NCBI RefSeq assembly: GCF_021353235.1
Contig: NZ_JAJTWT010000008.1
Span: 205,312 to 269,311, forward strand
DNA from: Pelomonas caseinilytica
GTDB taxonomy: Bacteria; Pseudomonadota; Gammaproteobacteria; Burkholderiales; Burkholderiaceae_C
Reading direction: 5' to 3'
Length of the DNA stretch: 64,000 nt
Shown here: piece by piece, positions 28,586 to 36,718 of the stretch
Numbering within the stretch: the first letter of the stretch is position 1
How the letters are laid out: each line of letters opens with the position of its first letter
Notes under the pieces: generated by a model
Database searches by the model: none
Told to the model about the DNA's origin: nothing
What the model saw: the letters and a program-made list of their open reading frames with translations, nothing else
Made by a program: the position numbers and the translations under genes

Positions 28586-30184
28586 CTACACGCCGTTCAG
28601 GTGCGTGATCAGGGCCTTGACGTTGGGAACACCCAGGCCGGTGACCATGTCGTAGCCGGTCGTGGCGTCGTAGGCGCCGTTGCTGCCGGCGGTGATGTCG
28701 CGGAAGGCATCGGTCCCCTGCAGGCGGTAGATCAGCGGGTTGAGGAAGGGTAGGGGCTTCTTGCCCGCCGTGACCCTCGCCTCGTTGATGAGTGCACAGA
28801 AACCGGCCCAGGCCGGCGCGCTCCAACTGGTGCCGCCGTAGGCGGCGGGGCTGCCATCCAGCACGACGAGGCCGCCGTAATTGGGGTCGGCCGTGAGGCT
28901 CACGTCCGGCACCTGGCGGGTGGTTCCGCCGCCGGCCACCTTCTGCCAGGCCGGCCGCTTGAAGTAGCGGCTCTTGCCGCCGCCTCCGCTGCGCCAGCCG
29001 ACCTCCTTGGCGACGTTGCCGTTGGCCGCGAGCTTGAGGGTGGTCCCGCCGACGCCGATGACGCAGGGGTCCGACGATTCGTACTCCGCCTGCAGCGGCC
29101 CGCCGGCGTTGTGGCCGGTGGAGTCGGGGTTGGAGCCGGCATCGCCGCTGGACACGAAGACGTTGATGCCGGCCGCGGCCAGGCGCAGGAACTTGGCGTG
29201 CTCGGTCTTCACCTCGCCCGGCGCCATGTAGGCCTCGCCCAGCCCCAGGCTCATCGACACCTGCCTGAGCCCGGGGTCGGAGGCGGCGTCCAGCAGCACC
29301 CGGTCCAGGGCCTTGTCGATGTCGGTGAAGGCGAGGGAGCCGGTGGCGTAGATGGTGACCTTGGCGCCCGTGGCGATGCCGCTGGCCCACTGCGCGTCCA
29401 GCGTCTCCTCGCCTGACGGAGGCGGCAGTTCCACCTCGTTGACGTTGACGACGGTGAGCCTCTTGGCATCGGCGGCGATGCCGCAGATCTGCCAGAAGCT
29501 CGCCATGTCCGAGGCCTTGGGCGGCGCGTCGATGATGATGGCGATGGTCTGGCCCTTGCCGCTCAGGTGCAGGCCGTCGGCCCCGTAGGCCTTGAGCAGC
29601 TGCGCCGGCCGATAACCCGGCGGCTGGGCGGCATGCGTCTTGGCCTGGGTGTCGCTGCCGTCGGCCGGGCGGCGCAGCGGCGGGCAGCGGCGGGCATGCT
29701 TGCGCGCCTGCCGGTGCGGCTGCAGGCCGCCGATGGCGCGCACGTTGGCCGCCACGCTGTCCGGCAGGCTGGGCGCATTGCGGGCGGACGTGTAGGTGAT
29801 GCCGTCGCTCGTCACGCGCACCAGTTCCACCTGCAAGGCCTTGGCCACGTCGCCGGCCTTGGCGCTGGCGTAGACGCTGGTGTGGTCAGGCGACACCGAA
29901 GTCACCGCGAAGTGCTGCTTCTTCAACCACTCCAGCAGCGGCTCGACCTGCTGCTTGCTCATGCCGTACCTGGCGTTGAGCTCCGCCAAGGGGACGGTCT
30001 CGCCCTTCTCGACGCGGGCCTCCAGGTCCTCGTTGGCCTGGCCGTCGGGAGACAGGGAAAAGTGCACCTGCATCACTTCGTCGTGGTGCGGGGCCTCCGC
30101 GGCGTGCACGTTGAAGCCCGTGGCCGTCAGGCCGGGCTGGGGGGGCAGCTCCAGCACGCTGTCGTGGAAAAGCTTGCGCGACAT
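28586..30184 (-). CDS. S53 family peptidase (sedolisin/kumamolisin type)
   Basis: This 532-residue acid serine peptidase has an N-terminal pro-kumamolisin activation domain (about 1-165), a basic linker (about 158-172) and the catalytic domain. The Glu-Asp pair is in EETLDAQWA (E259, D263), the oxyanion Asp is D348 in SSGDAGS, and the nucleophile is S453 in YGGTSWSAP. The C-terminal DITAGSNGAYDATTGYDMVTG is the calcium site. No classical signal peptide is seen, although family members act outside the cell. A GAGG ribosome site precedes ATG 30184. It follows phnE by 100 bp, probably as its own unit. Confidence 0.9.
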   Translation of the reverse strand: MSRKLFHDSVLELPPQPGLTATGFNVHAAEAPHHDEVMQVHFSLSPDGQANEDLEARVEKGETVPLAELNARYGMSKQQVEPLLEWLKKQHFAVTSVSPDHTSVYASAKAGDVAKALQVELVRVTSDGITYTSARNAPSLPDSVAANVRAIGGLQPHRQARKHARRCPPLRRPADGSDTQAKTHAAQPPGYRPAQLLKAYGADGLHLSGKGQTIAIIIDAPPKASDMASFWQICGIAADAKRLTVVNVNEVELPPPSGEETLDAQWASGIATGAKVTIYATGSLAFTDIDKALDRVLLDAASDPGLRQVSMSLGLGEAYMAPGEVKTEHAKFLRLAAAGINVFVSSGDAGSNPDSTGHNAGGPLQAEYESSDPCVIGVGGTTLKLAANGNVAKEVGWRSGGGGKSRYFKRPAWQKVAGGGTTRQVPDVSLTADPNYGGLVVLDGSPAAYGGTSWSAPAWAGFCALINEARVTAGKKPLPFLNPLIYRLQGTDAFRDITAGSNGAYDATTGYDMVTGLGVPNVKALITHLNGV

Positions 30185-30284
30185 AGGCACCTCGCTCTCA
30201 GAGCAGTTCGGGAGCGGCCATGGTCTGCCTCGCCGGCATCGCATGAATCCCGAAACTTGATGAACCGACAGCTTGGCGAAACGT

Positions 30285-31085
30285 TCAGCGCGTCAGCGCC
30301 CGCCTGAGGCCGAAGCTGGCGGCGTCGACCAGGGCCACCAGCACCAGCATCGCCGCCAGCACGGTGGCCGTCTTGTCCATCTGGAACAGGCCCATGTGGA
30401 ACATCAGCAGCTGTCCCAGGCCGCCGGCGCCGACGACGCCCAGCACGGCCGCGGCGCGGATGTTGTTCTCCCAGCGATAGAGCGTGTAGCTCATCAGCTG
30501 CGGCAGGACGAGGGGCAGGGTGGCATACAGGAACACGCGGACCGTGCCGGCGCCCTGCGCGCGCAGCGCCGCGCCCGGGCCGGGCGGCGCGTTCTCGATG
30601 GCCTCGGCGAAGAGGCGGCCCAGCACGCCGCTCGTGTGGATGGCCAGGGCCAGCGTGCCGGCGAAGGGGCCGAGGCCCGCGCTGATCAGCAGCATGGACG
30701 CCCACACCAGCTCCGGCACCGAGCGCAGGGCGTTCAGGAAGAGGCGGGCCAGGCCGCGGCCGCGGTGCAGGCGGCTCGCCGGCAAGGCCAGGGCCACGCC
30801 CAGCACCGCCGCGAGGGCCGTGCCCAGGGCCGACATCGCCAGCGTCTCCCAGGCGCCCTCGGCTACCTTGCGCACGAAGGCTGGGCTCAGGTCGGGCGGG
30901 AAGAACTCGCCCAGGAAGCGGCCCATGCCGGCCAGGGCCTCGCCCGACAGGAAGGCCGCCAGGTGCAGGTCCAGCGACAGGAAGCTCGCGACCACCAGGG
31001 CCAGCACGGCCGCCACCAGCCAGGCGGCGCGGCTGCGGGCCGTGAACAAGGGCGGCGGCAGGCGGTGGGGGCGGGGGGCGGTCAT
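30285..31085 (-). CDS. PhnE-type ABC transporter permease, second subunit
   Basis: This 266-residue inner-membrane permease has about six transmembrane segments. The permease loop reads AEAIENAPPGPGAALRAQGAG (EAA-type). The C-terminal YTLYRWENNIRAAAVLGVVGAGGLGQ is typical of PhnE. It is the last gene of senA-phnC-phnE-phnE, 2 bp after the first permease. PhnE permeases import phosphonate or phosphite; the link with senA suggests a selenium oxyanion or organoselenium substrate instead. That is inference. Confidence 0.85.
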   Translation of the reverse strand: MTAPRPHRLPPPLFTARSRAAWLVAAVLALVVASFLSLDLHLAAFLSGEALAGMGRFLGEFFPPDLSPAFVRKVAEGAWETLAMSALGTALAAVLGVALALPASRLHRGRGLARLFLNALRSVPELVWASMLLISAGLGPFAGTLALAIHTSGVLGRLFAEAIENAPPGPGAALRAQGAGTVRVFLYATLPLVLPQLMSYTLYRWENNIRAAAVLGVVGAGGLGQLLMFHMGLFQMDKTATVLAAMLVLVALVDAASFGLRRALTR

Positions 31086-31087
31086 GG

Positions 31088-31930
31088 TCAGGCGAGGGCG
31101 CGGCGCAGGGCGGCGCTGAGTCGGTCGGCCAGGGCGACCAGGGCCACGAACACCAGCAGCATGGCCGAGACCTCGCCGCCGGCGAACATCTTCATCGAAC
31201 TGTCCATCTGCTGGCCCAGGCCGCCCGCGCCGACGAAGCCGAGGACGACGGAGCTGCGGATGGCGCATTCCCAGCGGTAGACGGTGTAGCTCGTCAGCTC
31301 GGCCGCGTTCTGCGGCAGCAGCCCGTAGGCGAAGGCCTGCAGCCGGCCCGCGCCGTTGCGCAGCAAGGTGCGGGTGACGTGGGCGTCGCCGCTCTCCAGG
31401 ATCTCTGCATAGACCTTGCCCAGCATGCCGCCGTAGGTGAGGGCGATGGCCAGCACCCCGGCCGCCGGCCCGAGGCCGACCACCCGCACGAACACCAGGG
31501 CCCACACCAGTTCCGGCATGCTGCGCAGCACGATGAGCAGGCCCCTGACCGCCTGTCGCAGCGCATAGGGCAGGGGCGCCATGCGCCCGGCGGCCAGGGC
31601 TGACACCGACAGCGCCCGGGTGGCCGCCAGCGTCAGCGGCACCGCCAGCAGCAGGGCGAGGGCGATGCCCGCCGTCGCGATGGCCACGGTGCGCCAGGTC
31701 TCCCGGGCCAGCATCAACAGGAAGTCACCGCCCAGCGCCGGCGGGAAGAAGGCGCCGACGAAGCGCCCCATGACGCGCAGCGAGTCGGGCTCCAGCAGCG
31801 CCCAGGGCTTGAATTCGGTGGCCACGAGCAGGGGCCACAGCAGGGCGAGGCCGGCGGCGGCCAGGCCCAGGCGGCCCAGCCAGGCCGGGTCGCGCCGGGC
31901 GGCGTCCGAGGCAGCCCGGTTCAGCGGCAT
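31088..31930 (-). CDS. PhnE-type ABC transporter permease, first subunit
   Basis: This 280-residue permease has about six transmembrane segments, the EAA-like EILESGDAHVTRTLLRNGAG loop and the PhnE hallmark YTVYRWECAIRSSVVLGFVGAGGLGQQ. It forms a heterodimer with the second PhnE-like protein encoded next. Its start lies 10 nt inside the end of the ATPase gene, so the two are translationally coupled. The two permeases share the REFF/GAFFPP segment near residue 60 and probably arose by duplication. Confidence 0.85.
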   Translation of the reverse strand: MPLNRAASDAARRDPAWLGRLGLAAAGLALLWPLLVATEFKPWALLEPDSLRVMGRFVGAFFPPALGGDFLLMLARETWRTVAIATAGIALALLLAVPLTLAATRALSVSALAAGRMAPLPYALRQAVRGLLIVLRSMPELVWALVFVRVVGLGPAAGVLAIALTYGGMLGKVYAEILESGDAHVTRTLLRNGAGRLQAFAYGLLPQNAAELTSYTVYRWECAIRSSVVLGFVGAGGLGQQMDSSMKMFAGGEVSAMLLVFVALVALADRLSAALRRALA

Positions 31931-32751
31931 TGCATGACCACCGGTGGCGCCGGCTGAGGGCGGTCGTCGGCGGGCGGGGCTGCGCCGTGCAATTCGTCCT
32001 CATGCTGGGCGTACAGGCGCTCCAGCAGCTCGGGCGTGACCTCGGCGGCGGGCCGGTCGAAAAGCAGCCGGCCGTCGCGCAGGCCGAGCACGCGCGGGAA
32101 GTGCGCCAGCGCGGCATCGACCTGATGCAGCGTCGCGACCAGGGTGACGCCGCGCGCCCCGGCTTCGCGCACCAGCGTGGCGGCGGCGCGCCGGGCCCGG
32201 GCGGGGTCCAGGGCCGAGAGCGGTTCGTCCACCAGCCAGAGGCCGGCCGGCGACACCAGCGCCCGCGCCAGGCCCACGCGCTGGCGCTCGCCGCCCGAGA
32301 GGCGGTCGACCCGCTCGAAGAGCTTGTCGCCCAGCTCGAAGGCCTGCAGCGCCGCGTCGGCCGCCGGGATGTCGGCCGGGTAGACGAGCGAACGCAGGGC
32401 CTTCCACAGGCTCCAGGCCGGCAGCCGGCCCGCGAGCACGGCCGTGACGACCCGTTGCCGCGGTGGCAGCGGCGGCACCTGCGGGACGAGGATCAACCGC
32501 CCGCGCAGCGCCCGCAGTGCGCGGCGCGGCAGGGCCCAGGGCGCGGCGCCGTCCACCGCGATCCGGCCTTGCGATGGCGGGCGTGCGCAGGCCAGCACCT
32601 CCAGCAGCGTGGTCTTGCCGGCGCCCGAGGGGCCGATGACGGCGACCTGCTCGCCGGCCGCGATGTCCAGCGTCAGCGAAGCGAGGGCGTCGGCGGCGGT
32701 GCGGCCGGCCGTGGCGTGGCGGGCGTAAAGGTCTTGCAGCGAAATCTTCAC
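31921..32751 (-). CDS. PhnC-type ABC transporter ATPase
   Basis: This 276-residue ATPase has Walker A GPSGAGKTT (40-48), signature LSGGERQRVGLARAL and Walker B LWLVDEPLSALDPARA, followed by a switch His in ATLHQVD. PhnC subunits drive import of phosphonates, phosphite or related oxyanions. The start is GTG at 32751, 10 bp after the senA stop, so senA and this transporter form one transcript. No PhnD-type binding protein is encoded in this operon or elsewhere in the window. PhnD relatives annotated as putative selenate-binding proteins are known to occur near selD, which supports a selenium substrate. Confidence 0.88.
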   Translation of the reverse strand: MKISLQDLYARHATAGRTAADALASLTLDIAAGEQVAVIGPSGAGKTTLLEVLACARPPSQGRIAVDGAAPWALPRRALRALRGRLILVPQVPPLPPRQRVVTAVLAGRLPAWSLWKALRSLVYPADIPAADAALQAFELGDKLFERVDRLSGGERQRVGLARALVSPAGLWLVDEPLSALDPARARRAAATLVREAGARGVTLVATLHQVDAALAHFPRVLGLRDGRLLFDRPAAEVTPELLERLYAQHEDELHGAAPPADDRPQPAPPVVMQCR

Positions 32752-32761
32752 CGGCGCGACT

Positions 32762-33985
32762 CTATCCGGCCGAGCAGCTGCGCAAGCCAGCGGGCACGTC
32801 GTTGCGGCCCGCGGGGAAGAAGTTGCGGTAGCGCGGATGGCGCATCCGCGGCTGCGTGCAGTGCGAGGCGCCGCGCAGCACCGGGCGGCCATCGAACCAT
32901 GGCGCCGAATAGTCGCGGTAGGGATGAGGCCTGAAGCCGTCGAAGGGCGAGAAGGGGCTGGCCGTCCACTCCCACACGTCGGCCCAGCGGAAGGCCTCGG
33001 GCCGCGAGCAGGCGGCTGCTTCCCACTCGGCTTCGGTGGGCAGGCGGCGGCCGGCCCAGGCGCACCAGGCCTCGGCTTCGTGCCGGCTCAGATTGACCGC
33101 GGCCTCGGCCAACTCCAGCGGCTGCCAGAGGCCGTGCCGCCAGGCCAGCCAGACTTTGCCGTCGCGGCGCAGATGGCGCGGGCCACACTCGGCCCGGGCG
33201 CGGCGCCAGCGCCAGCCTTCGGCGGTCCACCACTGCGGCTGCCCATAACCGCCGGCTTCGACGAAAGGCAGGTACTCGGCCCAGCGCAGGGCCTGGGCGT
33301 CGATGCCGAAGGGGCGCAGCGCCACCTCGTGGGCGGGCAGTTCGTTGTCGAAGGCGAAGCCGGCGCCGGCCGGGCTGCCCAGCCGCCAGGTGCCGACGTC
33401 GATCTCCAGGCACCCCGGCGGTTCGGGCAGGCGCCGTGGCTGCCAGCGCGGGTCGGCGATGGGCACGCCCAGGCCGCGGGCCATGTACAGGGCCGCCTCG
33501 TGATGCATGTCCTCGTGCAGCAGCGCGAGGCGGAAGGCGTAGAGGGCGTCGTCGCCGTCGCCGGCGCTGGCCAGCAGTTGCAGGGTCAGGGCGAGTTGGC
33601 GGTCGAGGTCTCCGCGGGTGGCGCCGGCATCGGGCAGCGGCAGTTGCCAGCGGCTGTCGTGGGGGACGCGGCTGGAGTCGTAGAGCGCATCCGCGCCCGG
33701 CCTGAGCGGCGCCGTGCGCGGCGCGTCGGCCGAGGCCCGGTCCCCGAGGGCGCGCTCGGGGTTGCGGGCGATCCAGAACTCCTGGAACCAGCCGATGTGG
33801 CCCAGCTCCCACAGCGGCGGATTCAACTCGGCGAGCAGCGGCACGGCCAGGCCGGGCAGGGCCCGCTCGCAGGCGGCGAAGGTGGCCAGGGTGTCCGCGC
33901 GACTGGCCGCCAGGGCCGCGGCGAGCGCCGAGGGTCCACCCTGGCGCGCCCCGGTCGCCTCGGCCGCTACGCTTGCTGGGTGCAT
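32762..33985 (-). CDS. senA: Selenoneine synthase SenA (EgtB-like)
   Basis: This 407-residue non-heme iron enzyme has an N-terminal DinB-like domain. His63 is in ELGHIGWFQEFW, and HEDMHHE (H157, H161, E163) is the HX3HXE iron motif. The C-terminal domain is a formylglycine-generating-enzyme/sulfatase-modifying fold, ending in GASHCTQPRMRHPRYRNFF. SenA forms the C-Se bond between hercynine and a selenosugar on the way to selenoneine. Annotation as EgtB (ergothioneine) is the obvious alternative; the divergent senB and following selD favour SenA. An AGGG site precedes ATG 33985. Its first 6 bases overlap the senB start. EgtD, the hercynine source, is not in the window. Confidence 0.88.
   Translation of the reverse strand: MHPASVAAEATGARQGGPSALAAALAASRADTLATFAACERALPGLAVPLLAELNPPLWELGHIGWFQEFWIARNPERALGDRASADAPRTAPLRPGADALYDSSRVPHDSRWQLPLPDAGATRGDLDRQLALTLQLLASAGDGDDALYAFRLALLHEDMHHEAALYMARGLGVPIADPRWQPRRLPEPPGCLEIDVGTWRLGSPAGAGFAFDNELPAHEVALRPFGIDAQALRWAEYLPFVEAGGYGQPQWWTAEGWRWRRARAECGPRHLRRDGKVWLAWRHGLWQPLELAEAAVNLSRHEAEAWCAWAGRRLPTEAEWEAAACSRPEAFRWADVWEWTASPFSPFDGFRPHPYRDYSAPWFDGRPVLRGASHCTQPRMRHPRYRNFFPAGRNDVPAGLRSCSAG
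33968..33973 (+). promoter_or_regulatory. Leaderless -10 box of senB
   Basis: TACGCT ends 6 bases before the senB GTG (33980). It lies inside the 5' coding part of the divergent senA. The senA promoter must conversely lie inside senB, so the two promoters cross each other's genes. Confidence 0.4.
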
Positions 33986-34951
33986 CGTCAATCCCTGGTC
34001 ATCGTGACGCCGGCCCTGGCGTCGGCCAACAACGGCAACTGGCAGACCGCCCACCGCTGGGCCGGCTTGCTGGGGCCAGCTTATCGCGTCCGCCTGGCCC
34101 AGGCGTGGACCGATGGCGACGAGGCCATGCTGATCGCCCTGCATGCGCGCCGCTCGGCGGCCTCCATCGCGGCCTGGCGCGTCGCGCATCCGGCGCGGCC
34201 CATCGTCCTCGTGCTGACGGGTACCGACCTCTACCGCGACATCCACACGGACGCCGCCGCCCGGCGCTCGCTGGACCTGGCAGACGCCCTGGTCGTGCTC
34301 AACGAGCTCGGCGCGCGAGCGCTGCCCGAGGCGTGCCGCGCCAAGGCGAGGGTGGTGCTGCAGTCCTGCCCGGCGCGGGCGCCGCTGGCCCGCACGCCGA
34401 GGCACCTGCGGGCGTTGATGGTCGGCCATCTGCGCGACGAGAAGGACCCGCGCACCTACTGGCGCGCCGTGCGCCGCCTGTCGGGACGGGCCGATCTGCG
34501 CTTCGACCACGTTGGGGAGGCTCTGGACCCGGCTCTCGGCGCCGAGGCGGCGGCGCTGGCGGCGGCGCTGCCGGGCTTTCGCTGGCTGGGCAGCCTGCCG
34601 CATGAAGCGTGCAGGCGGCGCATCCAGGCGGCCCATGTGCTGGTGCAGCCCAGCGTCATGGAGGGCGGTGCGCACACCGTCATCGAGGCCGTGCGCAGCG
34701 GCACGCCGGTCCTCGCCTCGCGCATCGACGGCAACCTCGGCCTGCTTGGCGAGGGCTACGAGGGCGTCTTCGAGCCGGGCGACGACGCGGCGCTGGCCGC
34801 CCTGCTGGCCCGCGCCCGCGACGAAGCCGATATGCTTCCCCGCCTGGCCGCCCAGCTGGCCCTGCGTGCCGACCTCTTCGCCCCGCAGGCCGAAAGGGAG
34901 GCGCTCCACCGCCTTGTCGGCGCGCTCCTGGCGCGCCCCTCCGACCGATGA
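33980..34951 (+). CDS. senB: Selenosugar synthase SenB (GT-B glycosyltransferase)
   Basis: This 323-residue protein belongs to the GT4-like group annotated TIGR04348. The N-terminal SLVIVTPALASANNGNWQTA block is its hallmark, and LVLTGTDLYRDIH lies near residue 80. The C-terminal nucleotide-sugar site reads VLVQPSVMEGGAHTVIEAVRSG with the expected acidic residues. SenB uses selenophosphate and a UDP-sugar (UDP-GlcNAc) to make a selenosugar. The start is GTG 33980, the only good candidate before the conserved block. The stop overlaps the selD start (ATGA). Confidence 0.9.
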   Translation: MHRQSLVIVTPALASANNGNWQTAHRWAGLLGPAYRVRLAQAWTDGDEAMLIALHARRSAASIAAWRVAHPARPIVLVLTGTDLYRDIHTDAAARRSLDLADALVVLNELGARALPEACRAKARVVLQSCPARAPLARTPRHLRALMVGHLRDEKDPRTYWRAVRRLSGRADLRFDHVGEALDPALGAEAAALAAALPGFRWLGSLPHEACRRRIQAAHVLVQPSVMEGGAHTVIEAVRSGTPVLASRIDGNLGLLGEGYEGVFEPGDDAALAALLARARDEADMLPRLAAQLALRADLFAPQAEREALHRLVGALLARPSDR

Positions 34952-36030
34952 ACGCACCCACCTCCGCCGCTTCGCCCGCGCCCGCCGCCGAACCCCGCCT
35001 GACCTCGCTGTCCCACGGAGGTGGCTGCGGCTGCAAGATCGCCCCGGGCGTGCTGTCCGAGATCCTCAAGGGCACGACGGCGATGCCGGTGCCCAAGGAA
35101 CTGCTGGTCGGCATCGAGACCTCCGACGACGCCGCCGTCTACCAGCTCAACGACGAGCAGGCCCTGATCGCGACGACGGACTTCTTCATGCCCATCGTCG
35201 ACGACCCCTTCGACTTCGGCCGCATCGCCGCCACCAACGCGATCAGCGACGTCTATGCCATGGGCGGCCGGCCCATCCTGGCGCTGGCCCTCGTGGGCAT
35301 GCCCATCAACGTGCTGTCGACCCAGACCATCGGCCGCGTGCTGGAAGGCGGGGCGTCGGTCTGCCGTGCCGCCGGCATCCCGATCGCGGGCGGGCACACC
35401 ATCGACTCGGTCGAGGCCATCTACGGCCTGGTGGCCCTGGGCCTGGTGCATCCCAAGCGGGTCAAGCGCAATGCCGACGCCCGTGCCGGCGACGTGCTGG
35501 TACTGGGCAAGCCGCTCGGAGTCGGCGTCATGAGCGCGGCGCTGAAGAAGGAGCAGCTCGGCGCCGAGGGCTATGCCCGGATGGTCGAGACGACGACGCG
35601 GCTGAACACCCCCGGGCCCGACCTGGCGGCCCTGCCGGGCGTGCACGCCCTGACCGACGTGACGGGCTTCGGCCTCGCCGGCCATGCGCTGGAGCTGGCG
35701 CGGGGGGCGGGCTGCACGGTCGAGATCGACTGGCCCTCGGTGCCGCTGCTGCCGGGCGTGCGCGAGCTGGCCCAGCGAGGCTTCGTCACCGGAGCCTCAG
35801 GGCGCAACTGGGCGGGCTATGGCGCCGAGGTGGCGCTACCGGCCGGCTTCGCGGCAGAGGACCGGGCGCTGCTGACCGACCCGCAGACCAGCGGCGGGCT
35901 GCTCGTCTCCTGCGAGCCGCAGGCGGTGGACGCGGTGCTGGCCGTCTTCGCGGCGCATGGGTTCGAGGTGGCGGGGGTGGTGGGGCGGGTGGTGGGCGCT
36001 GGGGAGAGGGCTTTGAGGGTGGTGGGATGA
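34948..36030 (+). CDS. selD: Selenophosphate synthetase SelD (SenC role)
   Basis: This 360-residue ATP-dependent enzyme makes selenophosphate from selenide. The active-site loop SHGGGCGCKIAP has Cys27 and Lys30, aligned with E. coli SelD Cys17 and Lys20. It uses Cys, not selenocysteine. TTDFFMPIVDDPFDFGRIAA, TDVTGFGLAGH and LTDPQTSGGLLVS are all intact. Coupling to senB by ATGA overlap indicates a role in selenoneine synthesis (SenC). It could also serve selenocysteine or selenouridine tRNA, but no selA, selB or mnmH is visible. Confidence 0.95.
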   Translation: MNAPTSAASPAPAAEPRLTSLSHGGGCGCKIAPGVLSEILKGTTAMPVPKELLVGIETSDDAAVYQLNDEQALIATTDFFMPIVDDPFDFGRIAATNAISDVYAMGGRPILALALVGMPINVLSTQTIGRVLEGGASVCRAAGIPIAGGHTIDSVEAIYGLVALGLVHPKRVKRNADARAGDVLVLGKPLGVGVMSAALKKEQLGAEGYARMVETTTRLNTPGPDLAALPGVHALTDVTGFGLAGHALELARGAGCTVEIDWPSVPLLPGVRELAQRGFVTGASGRNWAGYGAEVALPAGFAAEDRALLTDPQTSGGLLVSCEPQAVDAVLAVFAAHGFEVAGVVGRVVGAGERALRVVG

Positions 36031-36088
36031 GTTTTCTTTGGGAGGCTGATCGGGTTGGGTTGCTTTTGCTGGGAGCCTATTGACTCGG

Positions 36089-36666
36089 TGCACCGTGCCG
36101 GGAGTTCGCCCCGGCGGGCGACCTACTTTTTGTCCCGACAAAAAGTAGGCAAAAAACGGCCCCTGCAAAACCGCCCACCCGCGATGCGGGTGGGTGCCCT
36201 GCGATGCTCGAACTCCGAGGCCAGCGCCAAACTCCCTTCGCTCACTGCGTTCGCTACGGTCAGACAGTGGCGCTGAGTCAGTTGTTGAAGCGCGCTGCGC
36301 GCGCGCCTCGGAGTCCTGCGCTTCTCGGCGGTTTAGAAGGGGAGAGCCGGAACAGCCAACAGCGAACAGCCGGAACGCCAATCGCGGAGGCCGTGCCTCC
36401 GAGGCATTTCGTCTTACCCCCTTGAGCGCCGCCGAGCAGCGCAAGGCCTTGAGGGCGCGAGCGAAGCTCGCTTCAACTTCTGACTTCGCGCGGTTGTCTG
36501 AGCGCAGCGTAGCGAAGCGAGTTCCGCGCGAGCCCTCGAGGCCTGAGCAGCGCAGGGAACCCCACCGCGAAGCGGTGGGGCGGCGCGGTCGGGGGGAGCT
36601 CTTTGCCTACTTTCTGGCGGACCAGAAAGTAGGTCGCCCGCGGGGGCGAAATCCCCGCACGGTGCA
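36089..36666. repeat. 578-bp highly palindromic element with 41-bp inverted ends
   Basis: The gap between convergent selD and mshL (36031-36718, 688 bp) holds no gene but a striking element. Its ends 36089-36129 and 36626-36666 are inverted repeats matching at 38 of 41 positions. Each end continues into a 28-nt hairpin (36122-36149; 36606-36633) whose inner pairs differ but still pair, then a second hairpin (36174-36194; 36560-36580). The middle contains nested stems: CTCCGAGG 36213/36306, CAGCGCCA 36222/36268, CGGAGGC/GCCTCCG and TCGCGCGG 36486/36524. It may be a bidirectional terminator, a structured RNA or a non-autonomous mobile element. Confidence 0.8.
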
Positions 36667-36718
36667 ACGACCGATAAGGCTCACCGCAAAGGCAACCTCC
36701 GCATCCCCAGAGTACCGC

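Noticed and set aside
32762..33985. EgtB (ergothioneine synthase) as the name for the DinB/FGE-type enzyme
   Set aside because: The divergent TIGR04348-type glycosyltransferase and the coupled selD point to SenA. No egtD is adjacent.
34948..36030. Selenocysteine decoding system
   Set aside because: SelD alone is not enough. No selA, selB or tRNA-Sec was seen, and SelD itself uses Cys at its active site.
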